DNA of 64,000 nucleotides, from positions 1 through 64,000 of the forward strand of contig JAGTQZ010000009.1 in assembly GCA_018396705.1 (NCBI GenBank), written 5' to 3'. The notes beneath the pieces were generated by a model. It was not told where the DNA came from and ran no database searches. It saw only the letters and a program-made list of their open reading frames with translations. Of this stretch, positions 32,910 to 41,627 are shown in pieces (the stretch's first letter is position 1; each line of letters opens with the position of its first letter). The DNA comes from Candidatus Bathyarchaeota archaeon. Lineage in GTDB: Archaea > Thermoproteota > Bathyarchaeia > Bathyarchaeales > Bathycorpusculaceae. Made by a program: the position numbers and the translations under genes.

Positions 32910-33557
32910 TTAGCCCAAAACTCTCAGCAGTTCATTCAAGTCTGCAATAATTAAGTCTGGATTTTCCCTCGCCAACTCTTCTCTTGAAAATATTCCGGAT
33001 AGAACAGCCACAGTCTTGGCTCCAGCATTTTTCCCGGCTTTTACATCGCTGACCGAGTCGCCTACAACGGCGCATTCACCTATTTTGACACATAGTTTTT
33101 CAGCGCACGCCACTATAGCCTTAGGTGAAGGCTTTGGAAAAGGCGTGTCTAAAGCTGTTACTATGCAGTGGAAGTGTTTGGCTATGCCAAATTTTTCCAG
33201 TTCCTTCCATATGTTTTCCTTTGGGACGCGGCGCATTGTAAGCAGCGCAAGCTTCGTCCTTTTAGAAAGTTCCTTAAGTGTTTTCGAAACATTAGGCAAC
33301 AGTTTTGTTTTATATTCCGTTATTGAATAATATGTCTTCAAGTAAGTGTCTAGAAACTTTTCGACGTTGATTTCATATATCAAATCTTTTATGGGCTGAT
33401 TTTGCTCAAGCCTTCTTGGAATTTCTAACGCGATGACTGGATTAAAGTTTTTAATTCCCAGCGTTTTGCATGCTATTTTTAGGGCTTCGGTGTAGGCTTC
33501 TCTTGAATCAACGATTGTTCCGTCCAAATCTATTAGAACTCCTTTAACCTTTAACAT
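32910..33557 (-). CDS. HAD-superfamily hydrolase (phosphoglycolate phosphatase-like)
   Basis: A 215-residue protein with the four HAD motifs: GVLIDLDGTIVDS (motif I, both Asp), LALLTMRR (motif II Thr), KPSPKAIV (motif III Lys) and CAVVGDSVSDVKAGKNAGA (motif IV Asp pair). A helical cap lies between residues 20 and 85, as in subfamily I. It should dephosphorylate a small metabolite such as phosphoglycolate or a nucleotide; the substrate is not defined by sequence. The ATG is at 33557. Confidence 0.9.
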   Translation of the reverse strand: MLKVKGVLIDLDGTIVDSREAYTEALKIACKTLGIKNFNPVIALEIPRRLEQNQPIKDLIYEINVEKFLDTYLKTYYSITEYKTKLLPNVSKTLKELSKRTKLALLTMRRVPKENIWKELEKFGIAKHFHCIVTALDTPFPKPSPKAIVACAEKLCVKIGECAVVGDSVSDVKAGKNAGAKTVAVLSGIFSREELARENPDLIIADLNELLRVLG

Positions 33558-33712
33558 TATGGCTCATCCCGTTGACGGCTGTCCATTTACTACCCTTAGT
33601 GCATTGTATATGTTTATGTGATGTTATCTTCGATAAGTTTTTATTTGTGCTTTGGTGTCTAAAGGTATCCCACCGAGAAATATATTTGGAACTGAGGCGT
33701 GAATGACAGGAT

Positions 33713-34021
33713 ATGGTTAGAAAAGCGCGCATACGCTTAACGAGTACGGACTATAAGAAACTTGAAGAAGTATGTCAGGAACTGAAAAGTATAGCTGAAA
33801 AGACAGGGGTAAAAATGGTTGGGCCTGTTCCGCTTCCGACCAAAAGGCTTAAAGTTCCAGTTTTAAAATCACCGTGCGGCGAGGGAACATCCACATGGGA
33901 TAAATGGGAGTTGCGCATTCACAAGCGCTTAATAGATATTGATGCTGAAGAACGCGCTATGAGAAGGATTATGCGAATTCGTGTTCCAGAAGAGGTTCAC
34001 ATCACAATAGAGCTCGTCTAG
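33713..34021 (+). CDS. rps10: 30S ribosomal protein S10
   Basis: A 102-residue protein with the S10 signatures: [20 protein letters not shown], then [24 protein letters not shown] and [22 protein letters not shown], then the C-terminal strand [10 protein letters not shown]10 sits in the 30S head. In many archaea rps10 follows tuf (EF-1A); here it is alone, with HAD and M50 genes on the opposite strand at both sides. The ATG start is at 33713. Confidence 0.97.
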   Translation: MVRKARIRLTSTDYKKLEEVCQELKSIAEKTGVKMVGPVPLPTKRLKVPVLKSPCGEGTSTWDKWELRIHKRLIDIDAEERAMRRIMRIRVPEEVHITIELV

Positions 34022-34028
34022 TAGGCTT

Positions 34029-34841
34029 CTACAAATGTGGGAAAGTTGTTATTGTTAGGGCTAAGCTTAACATGAACGACAGCGTCCAGACGCTTTTGTT
34101 CCACCTGAAGATCTTGTAACCATCTAAAACTCCAAACGGAATTAAATTAAAGAGGGCTATCCAAGCGTTAAAGGCAGCAGCATACATTAAGATCCCATGT
34201 TGAAGTATAAAATACAGTGCAATAAGCCCGGCTGACAATGCTAAATTGGTGGACGGCCCGGCTATAGATATTTTTCCAACACTTTTTCTGTCCGCAAACC
34301 CGAAAATGACGACTGCTCCAGGAGATATAATTTTGAAGAGTGGAGAAATAATGGATATGACTGTTAAAATTAAACCCATAAATATTAGCCTAAACTCAGC
34401 CCACAACCCTTCTTTTTGTGCGACAATTTTGTGGGCCAACTCGTGGGCTAGGAACGAGGCAGCCACGATTAATGCGAAAAAAAATAGCATAACTGGGCTT
34501 TTGAGTTCTGCATAGATTCGGGGCGAAACACCTAAGGATAATCCTACGCCCAAAACAAGCAGTGCGGCAACGACGAGATGGGTGGTCTCTTTACCGCTGA
34601 AGGAAAGCTTCCTTTTCTGTTTAGCTGGGATGTACGTTACAGTATATTCATATGAACTTTGAATTGTTGGGGTTTGCGGTAGCGTTGGCACTAGCGTCTC
34701 TTTTCTTGATGGTGAGCGGGCAAACTCTAGTCCTTGACAGTTGTGGTTTTCCGGCAAGCGGTGTTCTGTACAATAGTATCCCCCACAGTAGGGACATCTA
34801 AAGGGTAGGAACGTTTCTTTGCCGCATTTCTGGCAGTTCAT
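34029..34841 (-). CDS. Membrane metalloprotease of site-2 (M50) type with AN1 zinc finger
   Basis: A 270-residue protein joining two parts. Residues 1-38 form an AN1-type zinc finger, CQKCG, CPYCGGYYCTEHRLPENHNC, with the expected Cys/His order. From about residue 80 there are six hydrophobic helices. HELAH near residue 133 is the M50 zinc site (HExxH), and FGVLDGYKIF near 240 supplies the third ligand (N/LDG motif). Site-2 proteases cut transmembrane segments in signalling or quality control. The AN1 finger may bind a ubiquitin-like or nucleic-acid partner (inference). Confidence 0.85.
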   Translation of the reverse strand: MNCQKCGKETFLPFRCPYCGGYYCTEHRLPENHNCQGLEFARSPSRKETLVPTLPQTPTIQSSYEYTVTYIPAKQKRKLSFSGKETTHLVVAALLVLGVGLSLGVSPRIYAELKSPVMLFFFALIVAASFLAHELAHKIVAQKEGLWAEFRLIFMGLILTVISIISPLFKIISPGAVVIFGFADRKSVGKISIAGPSTNLALSAGLIALYFILQHGILMYAAAFNAWIALFNLIPFGVLDGYKIFRWNKSVWTLSFMLSLALTITTFPHL

Positions 34842-34970
34842 TATGGACGCCTTGTCTGTTGCTTGAAACCGTCACTTTGTATTATATGTTTCTGTTCATT
34901 GTCGATTAAACGTTAATAGGGTTTGTAGCTATTGTAGGTTATAGTTAAGGACTGTTGAGGTGAAATCTAT

Positions 34971-36176
34971 TTGAAGGCTTTCAGCTTTGTCCACTCTGCG
35001 GACTTGCATTTAGGCTATTCCCAGTATGGACTAGAAGCTAGAAGAGAAGACTTTGACAAAGTTTTCAGCGAACTTGTAGACAAAACGTTGGAGTTAAAGC
35101 CAACGTTCATGATTATTGCTGGAGATCTCTTCCACAACGCGCGGCCCTCTAATGTCACGTTAGAAAGCGCTGTTAAAAACTTTAGTAGGCTGCGGGATGC
35201 TGGTATTCCAGTGTTGGTGGTGGATGGTTCCCATGATTCAGCGCCAAACATTGTAACAAGCACGATTCTAAACCCGTTGGATAGTGCTGGCTTGATCCAC
35301 TTTCTTCCAAGACATGAAGGGGCTTGTTGGCGGATGCCAGAATGCTGCTACATTTATGGAGTGCCGAACTTTAGGACTCGCCGTAAAACTGAAGAGATGC
35401 TTCCCGCTTTTATGGAGAAAAACAAGCCGGTGCCAGACCAGTCGCTTTTCAACATTTTCGTGTTCCATATGGCTCTAGAGATTCCGGAGGTTAGCCCACC
35501 CTATATTGAGGCTGAAGCGTCGCCGGAACTCATACCGGACGGTTTCAACTATTACGCCGCTGGACACGTGCATGCGCCCTATCTAGGCAAGTTTAAGAGT
35601 GGTCTGCTGGCTTATCCAGGCAGCACAGAAACCATAAACTATGATGAGGCTAAAAACGAAAAGGGCTTCTATTATGTTGAAGTAAACGAGAAAGGCGAGG
35701 CTTCTCCACAATTTATTAAGCTTGAGTCTCCCCGCAAATTTATCGTTTTAGAACAAGATTTCACTGGTTTTACAGCTTCGAAAATCACCGAGCTTACTGT
35801 TCAACTCGTGAAAAGCGCTGACCAAGATGGTGCCATCCTTGTTCCAGTATTGAAGGGTGTTCTTCCAGCAGAAGCAAGCCGTGCCGATGTCGACGTTGCC
35901 CAGATTAGAAGTGCAGCTGAAAAAGCGTTGCTTGTCCACCCAGTTGTTTTGCTCCGTGAAAGTGAGGTTCCAGAAACCGTCGTTCGCTCCATATTCGAAA
36001 GTGAGATTAAGGACTTGAAAACGAAGAGTTTCGAATATTTCGTGCAGGTTTTCGCTGAGCGCTATGGACCGGAAAAAGCGGAGAAAATAGCCCGCGCCGC
36101 CGTTAATCTCATTGAGCCGTTGACGAAAAAACAGGATGAGCGTGTTCGACAGATTTTGGAGGAACTTATAGAATGA
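34971..36176 (+). CDS. mre11: Mre11 DNA double-strand-break repair nuclease
   Basis: A 401-residue protein. Phosphoesterase motifs are HSADLHLGYSQYG (residues 6-18), IIAGDLFHNARPS near 46, VVDGSHDSAP near 82 and YAAGHVHAPYLGKF near 191. The third motif is GSHD where most Mre11 proteins have GNHD. The C-terminal part is the Rad50-binding capping region. With Rad50 it processes DNA ends. GAGGTG lies 7 bases before the TTG start at 34971. It overlaps rad50 by 4 bases (ATGA), so the subunits are translationally coupled. Confidence 0.92.
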   Translation: MKAFSFVHSADLHLGYSQYGLEARREDFDKVFSELVDKTLELKPTFMIIAGDLFHNARPSNVTLESAVKNFSRLRDAGIPVLVVDGSHDSAPNIVTSTILNPLDSAGLIHFLPRHEGACWRMPECCYIYGVPNFRTRRKTEEMLPAFMEKNKPVPDQSLFNIFVFHMALEIPEVSPPYIEAEASPELIPDGFNYYAAGHVHAPYLGKFKSGLLAYPGSTETINYDEAKNEKGFYYVEVNEKGEASPQFIKLESPRKFIVLEQDFTGFTASKITELTVQLVKSADQDGAILVPVLKGVLPAEASRADVDVAQIRSAAEKALLVHPVVLLRESEVPETVVRSIFESEIKDLKTKSFEYFVQVFAERYGPEKAEKIARAAVNLIEPLTKKQDERVRQILEELIE

Positions 36177-38260
36177 AGATAGAAGTTGTTCAACTGGAAA
36201 ACATACGCTCCCACGTTAAGACAACGGTGCCATTTGCAAGAGGCTTCAACTGCCTCGTGGGCGGTTTAGGACGTGGAAAATCAAGCATTCTCTACGCCAT
36301 TGACTTCGCCCTTTTCGGGGATCCTCTAGGAAGAAGTTACGAGTATCTGCTGAGGGACGGAGCTGAAAGCGGTAAAGTTATTCTTCAATTTACCCAAAAT
36401 GGCAAAAGCTACACTCTAACACGTGGGCTGAAAAGGCGTGGAAAAGGCATAAGCCAAGACTTTGATGAATTGAAGTTTTTTGAGGGTGAAACCCTTATAG
36501 CCAGTGTGAAAAGCGACGCTGTAGCAGAACAACTAAAAACTATAACCGGACTTGACAAGGAACTTTTCCGTGAAATAGTCTGGGTTAGACAAGAACACTT
36601 AAAAGAGCTTATAGACGCTCCGCCGAGAGACCGCCAAAGACGCCTAGACGAACTATTTGGGCTTTCAGACTACGAAACAGCTTGGAGCAACATCGCCGCT
36701 TACCAAAAAGAATACGAAGCGGAAAAGAAGGTTTACGAAAAAGACCCCGATGTTGTTGGCTTAGAAAAGCTTAACGCCGAGTACACGCGTCTAGCTGAAG
36801 AGTTCACACGTCTAGAAATTGACATCCAAAGCGCTTCAAGAAGACTTGAAGAAGTCAGAAAAATCTTTGAAGAGGCTGATTTAAGGCTTAAAAGGCTTGA
36901 AGAGCTAAGAGTGTCCATAGAGGAACATAAGCGAAAAGAAGCTCAAATTCAAGCTCAACTAGCCAGCCTAGAAGATTCTTTGGCAGCGGCTGCCGAAAAA
37001 ATTGAAGGCAAAAAAGCCATAATCGAAAACCTGAAGCAACGCCTTAACTCCATGGAAACTCAAATTCAAACTCAAAGGGATAGACTGAAAGAAGTTGGAG
37101 TGCCGGCAGATCAGCCCCTTGAGGTCTTAAGGCAGTATCTGCTAACGTTTGACAGTCAAATTGCTGACCTAAAAGCCGAACAGGAAGCCGCTCTTAGAAG
37201 TATGCAGGCAGACCAAAGGCGGCTTTCATCCCTTTCAACCGAAAATCGCTGCCCATTATGCTTGCAGCCCTTAACCAGCGAATATAAGAACAGCCTAATC
37301 CAGAGAATCCAGCAAGAAAACAGTGAGAGACAAAGGACCATAAGCCAGCTTCAAAAGGAAATAATGGAACTGCAACAGTTGAAGGAAAAAGCCAGCGTAG
37401 CCATCACGAATCTTCAGAGCTTAATGCCAAGAATCGAGGAGCTTAAAAACCGCATAAATGAAGAATCAAAAGCTTTGACTGAACTTTCAAGAGAGTTTGA
37501 AGAAAAACAGAAAATGGAGATGGAACTGCGAGCTCATCTTGAAAGAGTCCGCTTTGAAATTACTCGATTCGACATTTCAGATCTTGAAAACGCTAAAAAA
37601 TATAGAGACAAAGTCTTCCAAAACTACTATTTGCTTAAGTCTGAACTGCAAACGATGGAGAACCGTAAAAGCGACTTGTTGAAACGCTTAGACGACATTA
37701 AAGAGCGAATTGATCAAGCTCAGAAAAAGCTGGAAAAAATAGAGAATTTGAACAAAATTGTCAGCGTCATAGGCAGCATCCGCGATGCCTATAGAAGTAT
37801 TCAGCCAAAGCTCAGAAGCGAGTTTGTAAAAGTACTGAAAAACCTTGTCCAGCAAATTTTAGACAGCCTAGTTGGTGGAGAAGGCTCCCCAATAAACGTT
37901 ATGATCGACGAAACTTACACACCTTATGTGTTAAGCGAAAGCGGCGTCGAAAGGGAAGTTTCAAACCTTTCAGGTGGAGAACGCACATTGATAGCTTTTG
38001 CATATCGCCTTGGCTTGGGGCAGTTAATAATGCAGTCCAAAACCGGGCATGGATTAAGCCTACTATTACTTGATGAACCGACCGAAAGTCTTGGAAGAGA
38101 AGATGGTTCCATAGATCGCTTGGCTGAAGCTATATCGCGGTTTAAAGCCATAGAGCAGATAATCGCTGTAACTCACAGTGAAGCCTTTGCGGAAAAAGCT
38201 GAACATGTTATAAGAGTTGAAAAAGAAGCTGGCGAAAGCACGGTTTCTGTAGAAAAGTAG
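36173..38260 (+). CDS. rad50: Rad50 repair ATPase
   Basis: A 695-residue SMC-like ATPase. Walker A is GGLGRGKSSILYAI near residue 31 and the Q-loop is VWVRQEHLKEL near 137. Long coiled coils flank the zinc hook RCPLCLQPL near residue 359. The ABC signature SNLSGGERTLIAFAYRLGLGQ and Walker B LLLLDEPTESLG lie near 590-640. It joins Mre11 to tether and process DNA ends. At 695 residues it is shorter than most archaeal Rad50 proteins (about 850-900), mainly through shorter coiled coils. No frameshift is seen. Confidence 0.95.
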   Translation: MKIEVVQLENIRSHVKTTVPFARGFNCLVGGLGRGKSSILYAIDFALFGDPLGRSYEYLLRDGAESGKVILQFTQNGKSYTLTRGLKRRGKGISQDFDELKFFEGETLIASVKSDAVAEQLKTITGLDKELFREIVWVRQEHLKELIDAPPRDRQRRLDELFGLSDYETAWSNIAAYQKEYEAEKKVYEKDPDVVGLEKLNAEYTRLAEEFTRLEIDIQSASRRLEEVRKIFEEADLRLKRLEELRVSIEEHKRKEAQIQAQLASLEDSLAAAAEKIEGKKAIIENLKQRLNSMETQIQTQRDRLKEVGVPADQPLEVLRQYLLTFDSQIADLKAEQEAALRSMQADQRRLSSLSTENRCPLCLQPLTSEYKNSLIQRIQQENSERQRTISQLQKEIMELQQLKEKASVAITNLQSLMPRIEELKNRINEESKALTELSREFEEKQKMEMELRAHLERVRFEITRFDISDLENAKKYRDKVFQNYYLLKSELQTMENRKSDLLKRLDDIKERIDQAQKKLEKIENLNKIVSVIGSIRDAYRSIQPKLRSEFVKVLKNLVQQILDSLVGGEGSPINVMIDETYTPYVLSESGVEREVSNLSGGERTLIAFAYRLGLGQLIMQSKTGHGLSLLLLDEPTESLGREDGSIDRLAEAISRFKAIEQIIAVTHSEAFAEKAEHVIRVEKEAGESTVSVEK

Positions 38261-38276
38261 CAGACAGCCTTTAGAA

Positions 38277-39165
38277 TTATTCCTCAATAACCATGTTCTC
38301 TAAAATGCCTATCTTCTCAATTTCTATTTTTACGACGTCGCTTGCATGCAAGAATTTGGGTTCTGGCTTCATGGCAAAACCAACACCCGCTGGTGTGCCT
38401 GTCGCAATAATGTCGCATGGCTCTAAGGTCATCACTTTACTTAAATGGTGAAGCACTTCATAAACACTGAAAACCATATTTTTGGTTGTAGAGTTCTGCC
38501 GTAACTCACTGTTAACCCATGTGCGAATATAAAGGTTTAAGGGGGTCACCCATCTGCTCTCGGGTCAGGATGCATGGACCTATCGGGGCAAAGGTGTGTC
38601 GAAGCTTTTACCCCTTGTCCACTGTTTATCTTTAAACTGGATGTCTCATGCTGAAACATCGTTTAAAATTGTGTACCCGAAAATGTAGTGTTTAGCCTCC
38701 GAGACGGAAACATTTTTAGCCTTTTTCCCAACTATTAAGGCTAATTCAGCTTCATAGTCAAGCTGTTTTACAAACTTTGGTTTGACAATCTCATCATTAG
38801 GTCCCACTATTGCGGTGCGGGGGTTTAAAAAATTATCGGTTCATCCGGTATCATTGCATTTTGTTCAGCTGCATGGTCCCTATAATTTAGTCCAAGGCAG
38901 ATGATTTTAGGCGGGTTTGTTATAGGCGCAAGAAGCTTCACCTCATTTATTGGTAAAGAGGCTTTATTGACAACGTTTCGTGAAGCCTCTAAAATTATTC
39001 TTTCCGCCTTTTCAAGGTCGCCCGATATTATAAATTCCTCCAGTGTTGTAGCCACCCTCGTTTTTAGACATCTTGCCAAGCTCGTAAAGATATCACTTTG
39101 CTTTCTTCAATTAGAGCACCGTAGCCTTCATGCTTCCTGTGTCGGTACCTAACAATTTTCAACAA
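38277..39165 (-). pseudogene. Fumarylacetoacetate hydrolase-family pseudogene
   Basis: Pieces of an FAH-family protein occur in order in different frames. Reading 39162 down: LKIVRYRHRKHEGYGALIEE, a frameshift near 39075, and then LEEFIISGDLEKAERI to ICLGLNYRDHAAEQN and PDEPIIF. A second shift near 38830 leads to NPRTAIVGPNDEIVKP, LDYEAELALIVGKKAKN and FGYTILNDVSA, where a TGA replaces the usual Arg codon. A third shift follows FDT, giving FAPIGPCILT. A fourth gives LYIRTWVNSELRQ and GTPAGVG to 38277. Four frameshifts and a nonsense codon make it dead. Intact members split or decarboxylate beta-dicarbonyl acids. Confidence 0.88.
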
Positions 39166-39284
39166 GATCCCTTCATGTAACCTTGCATTCTTCTTGTGAA
39201 TGAATGTTTTAAGAACTTTTCGAAGAATTGAATGGAGCGAGTTGATAAGGAAAATTTTTCAATTCGAATGCAGAAAATGGATTT

Positions 39285-40199
39285 ATGTCTTTGAAAACGC
39301 GGACGCGAAAACTAGCCCTAATAGAAGGTGTGGTTGCAGGTACCCTCTTCGGTACAGCGGCGGTTTTTATACGATTTCTTCAAAATTTAGACGTTTTTTC
39401 CATAGCTTTCTGGCGTTTGGTGATCGCTTGTTGCATTCTAGCGGCAATATTGCTATCTTCTAGGAAGTTTTCCGGCTTAAAAGATTACGGACTGAAAAAT
39501 TTAAAGGAATTTTTTGCCTTGGGGCTTTTGCTTGGGCTTCACTTTATTTTCTTTATATCAGCCGTTAAACATACAACGATTCTTAACGCCACGGTCCTTG
39601 TTAACACGGCACCAATTTTCTCAGTTTTCATTTCGTCTTTTCTTTTCAACTTGAAGCCCTCCCGTCTAGTGGCCGTTGGAATAGCTGTATCTGTTGTTGG
39701 GGCATTCATTATTGCATACGCTGAATACGCCACCAGCTTAGATGAGACTTTAGTTGGGTTTTCTTCAACTGCAAAAGGCGATTTAGAAGCTGTTTTAGCT
39801 GCTTTTGTGGAGGCCATCTATCTAAACTATGGCAGAAAAATAAGAGAGCAGAAGGCGATATTGCCGATAATGCTTCCCATATACTTATTTGCGTCAATTG
39901 TTGTAGGTCTATTAGGCTCGACGGTTGCAAGTAAAACACTAATGTTCCCGGCAGAGGTCGGAGTTATTCTTCCACTGCTCGGTTTAGGCATCCTTCCAAC
40001 CACTGTAGCACATACGCTGTATTTTTCGTCCCTTTCCAATTTGAAGTCCTTTGAAACAGCTACTATGGCCTTGCTTGAACCTATAGGTGCCACAGCCCTT
40101 GGCGTGGTATTATTCGGCGAATTGCCCGCACCGCTCTTTGTCTTGGGAACAGCCTTAGTGCTTCTGGGAATAATCTTCGTTGCAAAGGGAGACTTGTAG
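39285..40199 (+). CDS. EamA/DMT-family transporter
   Basis: A 304-residue protein with ten hydrophobic helices in two EamA repeats. The first has LIEGVVAGTLFGTAAVFIRFLQ and AFWRLVIACCILAAILL. The second starts near residue 160 with KGDLEAVLAAFVEAIYLNYGRK and ends TATMALLEPIGATALGVVLFGE, the typical EamA second-repeat signature. It is probably a metabolite exporter; the substrate is unknown. The ATG start is at 39285. It is flanked by the FAH pseudogene and a small helical protein. Confidence 0.9.
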   Translation: MSLKTRTRKLALIEGVVAGTLFGTAAVFIRFLQNLDVFSIAFWRLVIACCILAAILLSSRKFSGLKDYGLKNLKEFFALGLLLGLHFIFFISAVKHTTILNATVLVNTAPIFSVFISSFLFNLKPSRLVAVGIAVSVVGAFIIAYAEYATSLDETLVGFSSTAKGDLEAVLAAFVEAIYLNYGRKIREQKAILPIMLPIYLFASIVVGLLGSTVASKTLMFPAEVGVILPLLGLGILPTTVAHTLYFSSLSNLKSFETATMALLEPIGATALGVVLFGELPAPLFVLGTALVLLGIIFVAKGDL

Positions 40200-40266
40200 C
40201 TAACTTTTAGACGAAACAGATAAAAAGTTGAGCTGTAAAACTGTGCAACAAACCGGGCTGGGGAAG

Positions 40267-40662
40267 ATGTCCTCCATTGACAAAATATCAAAGGCCTTGA
40301 AATCCGCGATAAGCTACTTAGACAATTCCATACTATCCTTAAGAAACAAAGATGAAAACGCCTTTTCAAACAGTGTTTGGCATGTCGCCGCGGAACTTGA
40401 ATATGCATTGTTTTTGTTTTCTATAACCCTTGGAAATGGACATAACGTGTCAATTGCTAAGTCCAACCCGGAGGTTAAAAGTATTCAAATGGATCAAGTC
40501 ATGCTAAAAGTTAAAGGTTTGATTAGTGAGGCAGAAGAGTCTATTGGAAAAGGAGAGTTGTCAGACGCTTATAAGAACGTCTATTTAGCGAGACACTACG
40601 TTTTCAAGGTGCAGGAAAACTTAACTAAAAAGAAAAATGAAACCAACAAAAAGGAGAAATAA
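40267..40662 (+). CDS. Small helical protein of unknown function
   Basis: A 131-residue, all-helical soluble protein from the ATG at 40267. Helices include MSSIDKISKALKSAISYLDN, SVWHVAAELEYALFLFSITLG, VMLKVKGLISEAEESIGKG and DAYKNVYLARHYVFKVQENL, ending in a Lys/Asn-rich tail. The helical-bundle pattern recalls HEPN-like or PhoU-like bundles, but no Rx4-6H motif is clear. The family is not recognised. The frame is open to 40228, but GGGGAAG just before the ATG favours 40267. It is convergent with the L22e-like gene. Confidence 0.6.
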   Translation: MSSIDKISKALKSAISYLDNSILSLRNKDENAFSNSVWHVAAELEYALFLFSITLGNGHNVSIAKSNPEVKSIQMDQVMLKVKGLISEAEESIGKGELSDAYKNVYLARHYVFKVQENLTKKKNETNKKEK

Positions 40663-40666
40663 CGTC

Positions 40667-40951
40667 TTATTCTTTCATTTCAGAGGTTCTTCTACCCTTT
40701 ATTATTAAGCTGTTTTCTTTGCCGCTTATTACTCTAAAATGGTCTTTAAGCTCCGATTTATGTAGGAATTTCCGCAAGAGCACTCGCAAATACTGTTTTG
40801 ACACGCCTTTCTCGCCAGTTTTCAAGATTATTTCGTTTGGTGTCTTCTCTGTTTCGATGCCGGTTCTTTCATTGAGGAAGTCAGCTAGCTCTTTTACTAA
40901 CTCATCGCCTTCAACCTTTAATTCGGATATATCTATTCGGATATCACCCAT
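40667..40951 (-). CDS. L22e-like ribosomal protein
   Basis: A 94-residue protein. Its core lines up with eukaryotic L22e: an N-terminal strand and helix (DELVKELADFLNERTG), a strand with NEIILKTGEKG, then SKQYLRVLLRKFLHKSELKDHFRVISGKENSLIIKG, which parallels the eukaryotic SKRYLKYLTKKYLKK...LRDWLRVV. L22e is a peripheral 60S protein known mainly from eukaryotes and from only some archaea. The gene follows the PhoU-like gene after 16 bases on the same strand. Assigned by eye from this one pattern. Confidence 0.72.
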   Translation of the reverse strand: MGDIRIDISELKVEGDELVKELADFLNERTGIETEKTPNEIILKTGEKGVSKQYLRVLLRKFLHKSELKDHFRVISGKENSLIIKGRRTSEMKE

Positions 40952-40967
40952 TTCATAGGCACCTCCA

Positions 40968-41627
40968 TTATTTTCTAACCACTATAACTCGAACTTGATC
41001 GCATGCATTTTCACATGAATCGGCAATCATTTCCAAAGCTTCAAAGAGCTGCCCGATTAAAACGGCTACTCCAGCTTTTGAAAGGTTTTCCTTTCCAAGA
41101 AGCATCCGTGCTTTCTCATGCAAATCGTCTACCTTTTCCTCCCCCCTTTCCACAGCGTCTGCAGCTTGCAACGCCTCTTCTGGCTTTGTGATTATCTTAT
41201 TTACGCATTTCTGTAATAAAATTGCACATTCTTTCACGCCTTTAGCCATCTCCATAATTTCTCCTTTGATGGACTCGGGAACATCTTCCATAGGTAATAC
41301 GCTCAAAACTCTCGTGGATTCCCTGCTCCAGTCCGCAACCATGTCCACCCTTTTAACTAAATGCATTATGTCTTCTCTAGCTGTAGGTGGGAGTTCACCC
41401 TTCGAAACTTCGTCCATAACTTTTCTTCTCAAGACATCGGCTTCCCTTTCATTGCTTGTTATTCTTTCGATGCATGCACGCATTTCTTTTACATCCTTTT
41501 TTACAGCTGCTGCAACAGCTTTATCTAGGTCTTCAACTATACTTGTGGTCAGGGCTAAATGTCGCTGGATTATTGCTAAGGCTTTTGTTTCACGTCTTTT
41601 CTCAAACCATTTTACTAAATCACTCAA
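40968..41627 (-). CDS. PhoU-like DUF47-family protein
   Basis: A 219-residue, all-helical protein of the DUF47/PhoU type. Segments include HLALTTSIVEDLDKAVAAAV, CIERITSNEREADVLRRKVM (the repeated E/D-x-x-x-D metal-binding pattern), LVKRVDMVADWSRESTRVL, and the C-terminal GQLFEALEMIADSCENACDQ. Such proteins accompany Pit phosphate permeases or regulate ABC phosphate uptake. I chose the TTG at 41627, preceded by GGGAGGAG; the open frame to 41666 would overlap the ABC ATPase by 47 bases rather than 8. Its place after the ABC genes suggests it regulates that importer. Confidence 0.8.
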   Translation of the reverse strand: MSDLVKWFEKRRETKALAIIQRHLALTTSIVEDLDKAVAAAVKKDVKEMRACIERITSNEREADVLRRKVMDEVSKGELPPTAREDIMHLVKRVDMVADWSRESTRVLSVLPMEDVPESIKGEIMEMAKGVKECAILLQKCVNKIITKPEEALQAADAVERGEEKVDDLHEKARMLLGKENLSKAGVAVLIGQLFEALEMIADSCENACDQVRVIVVRK

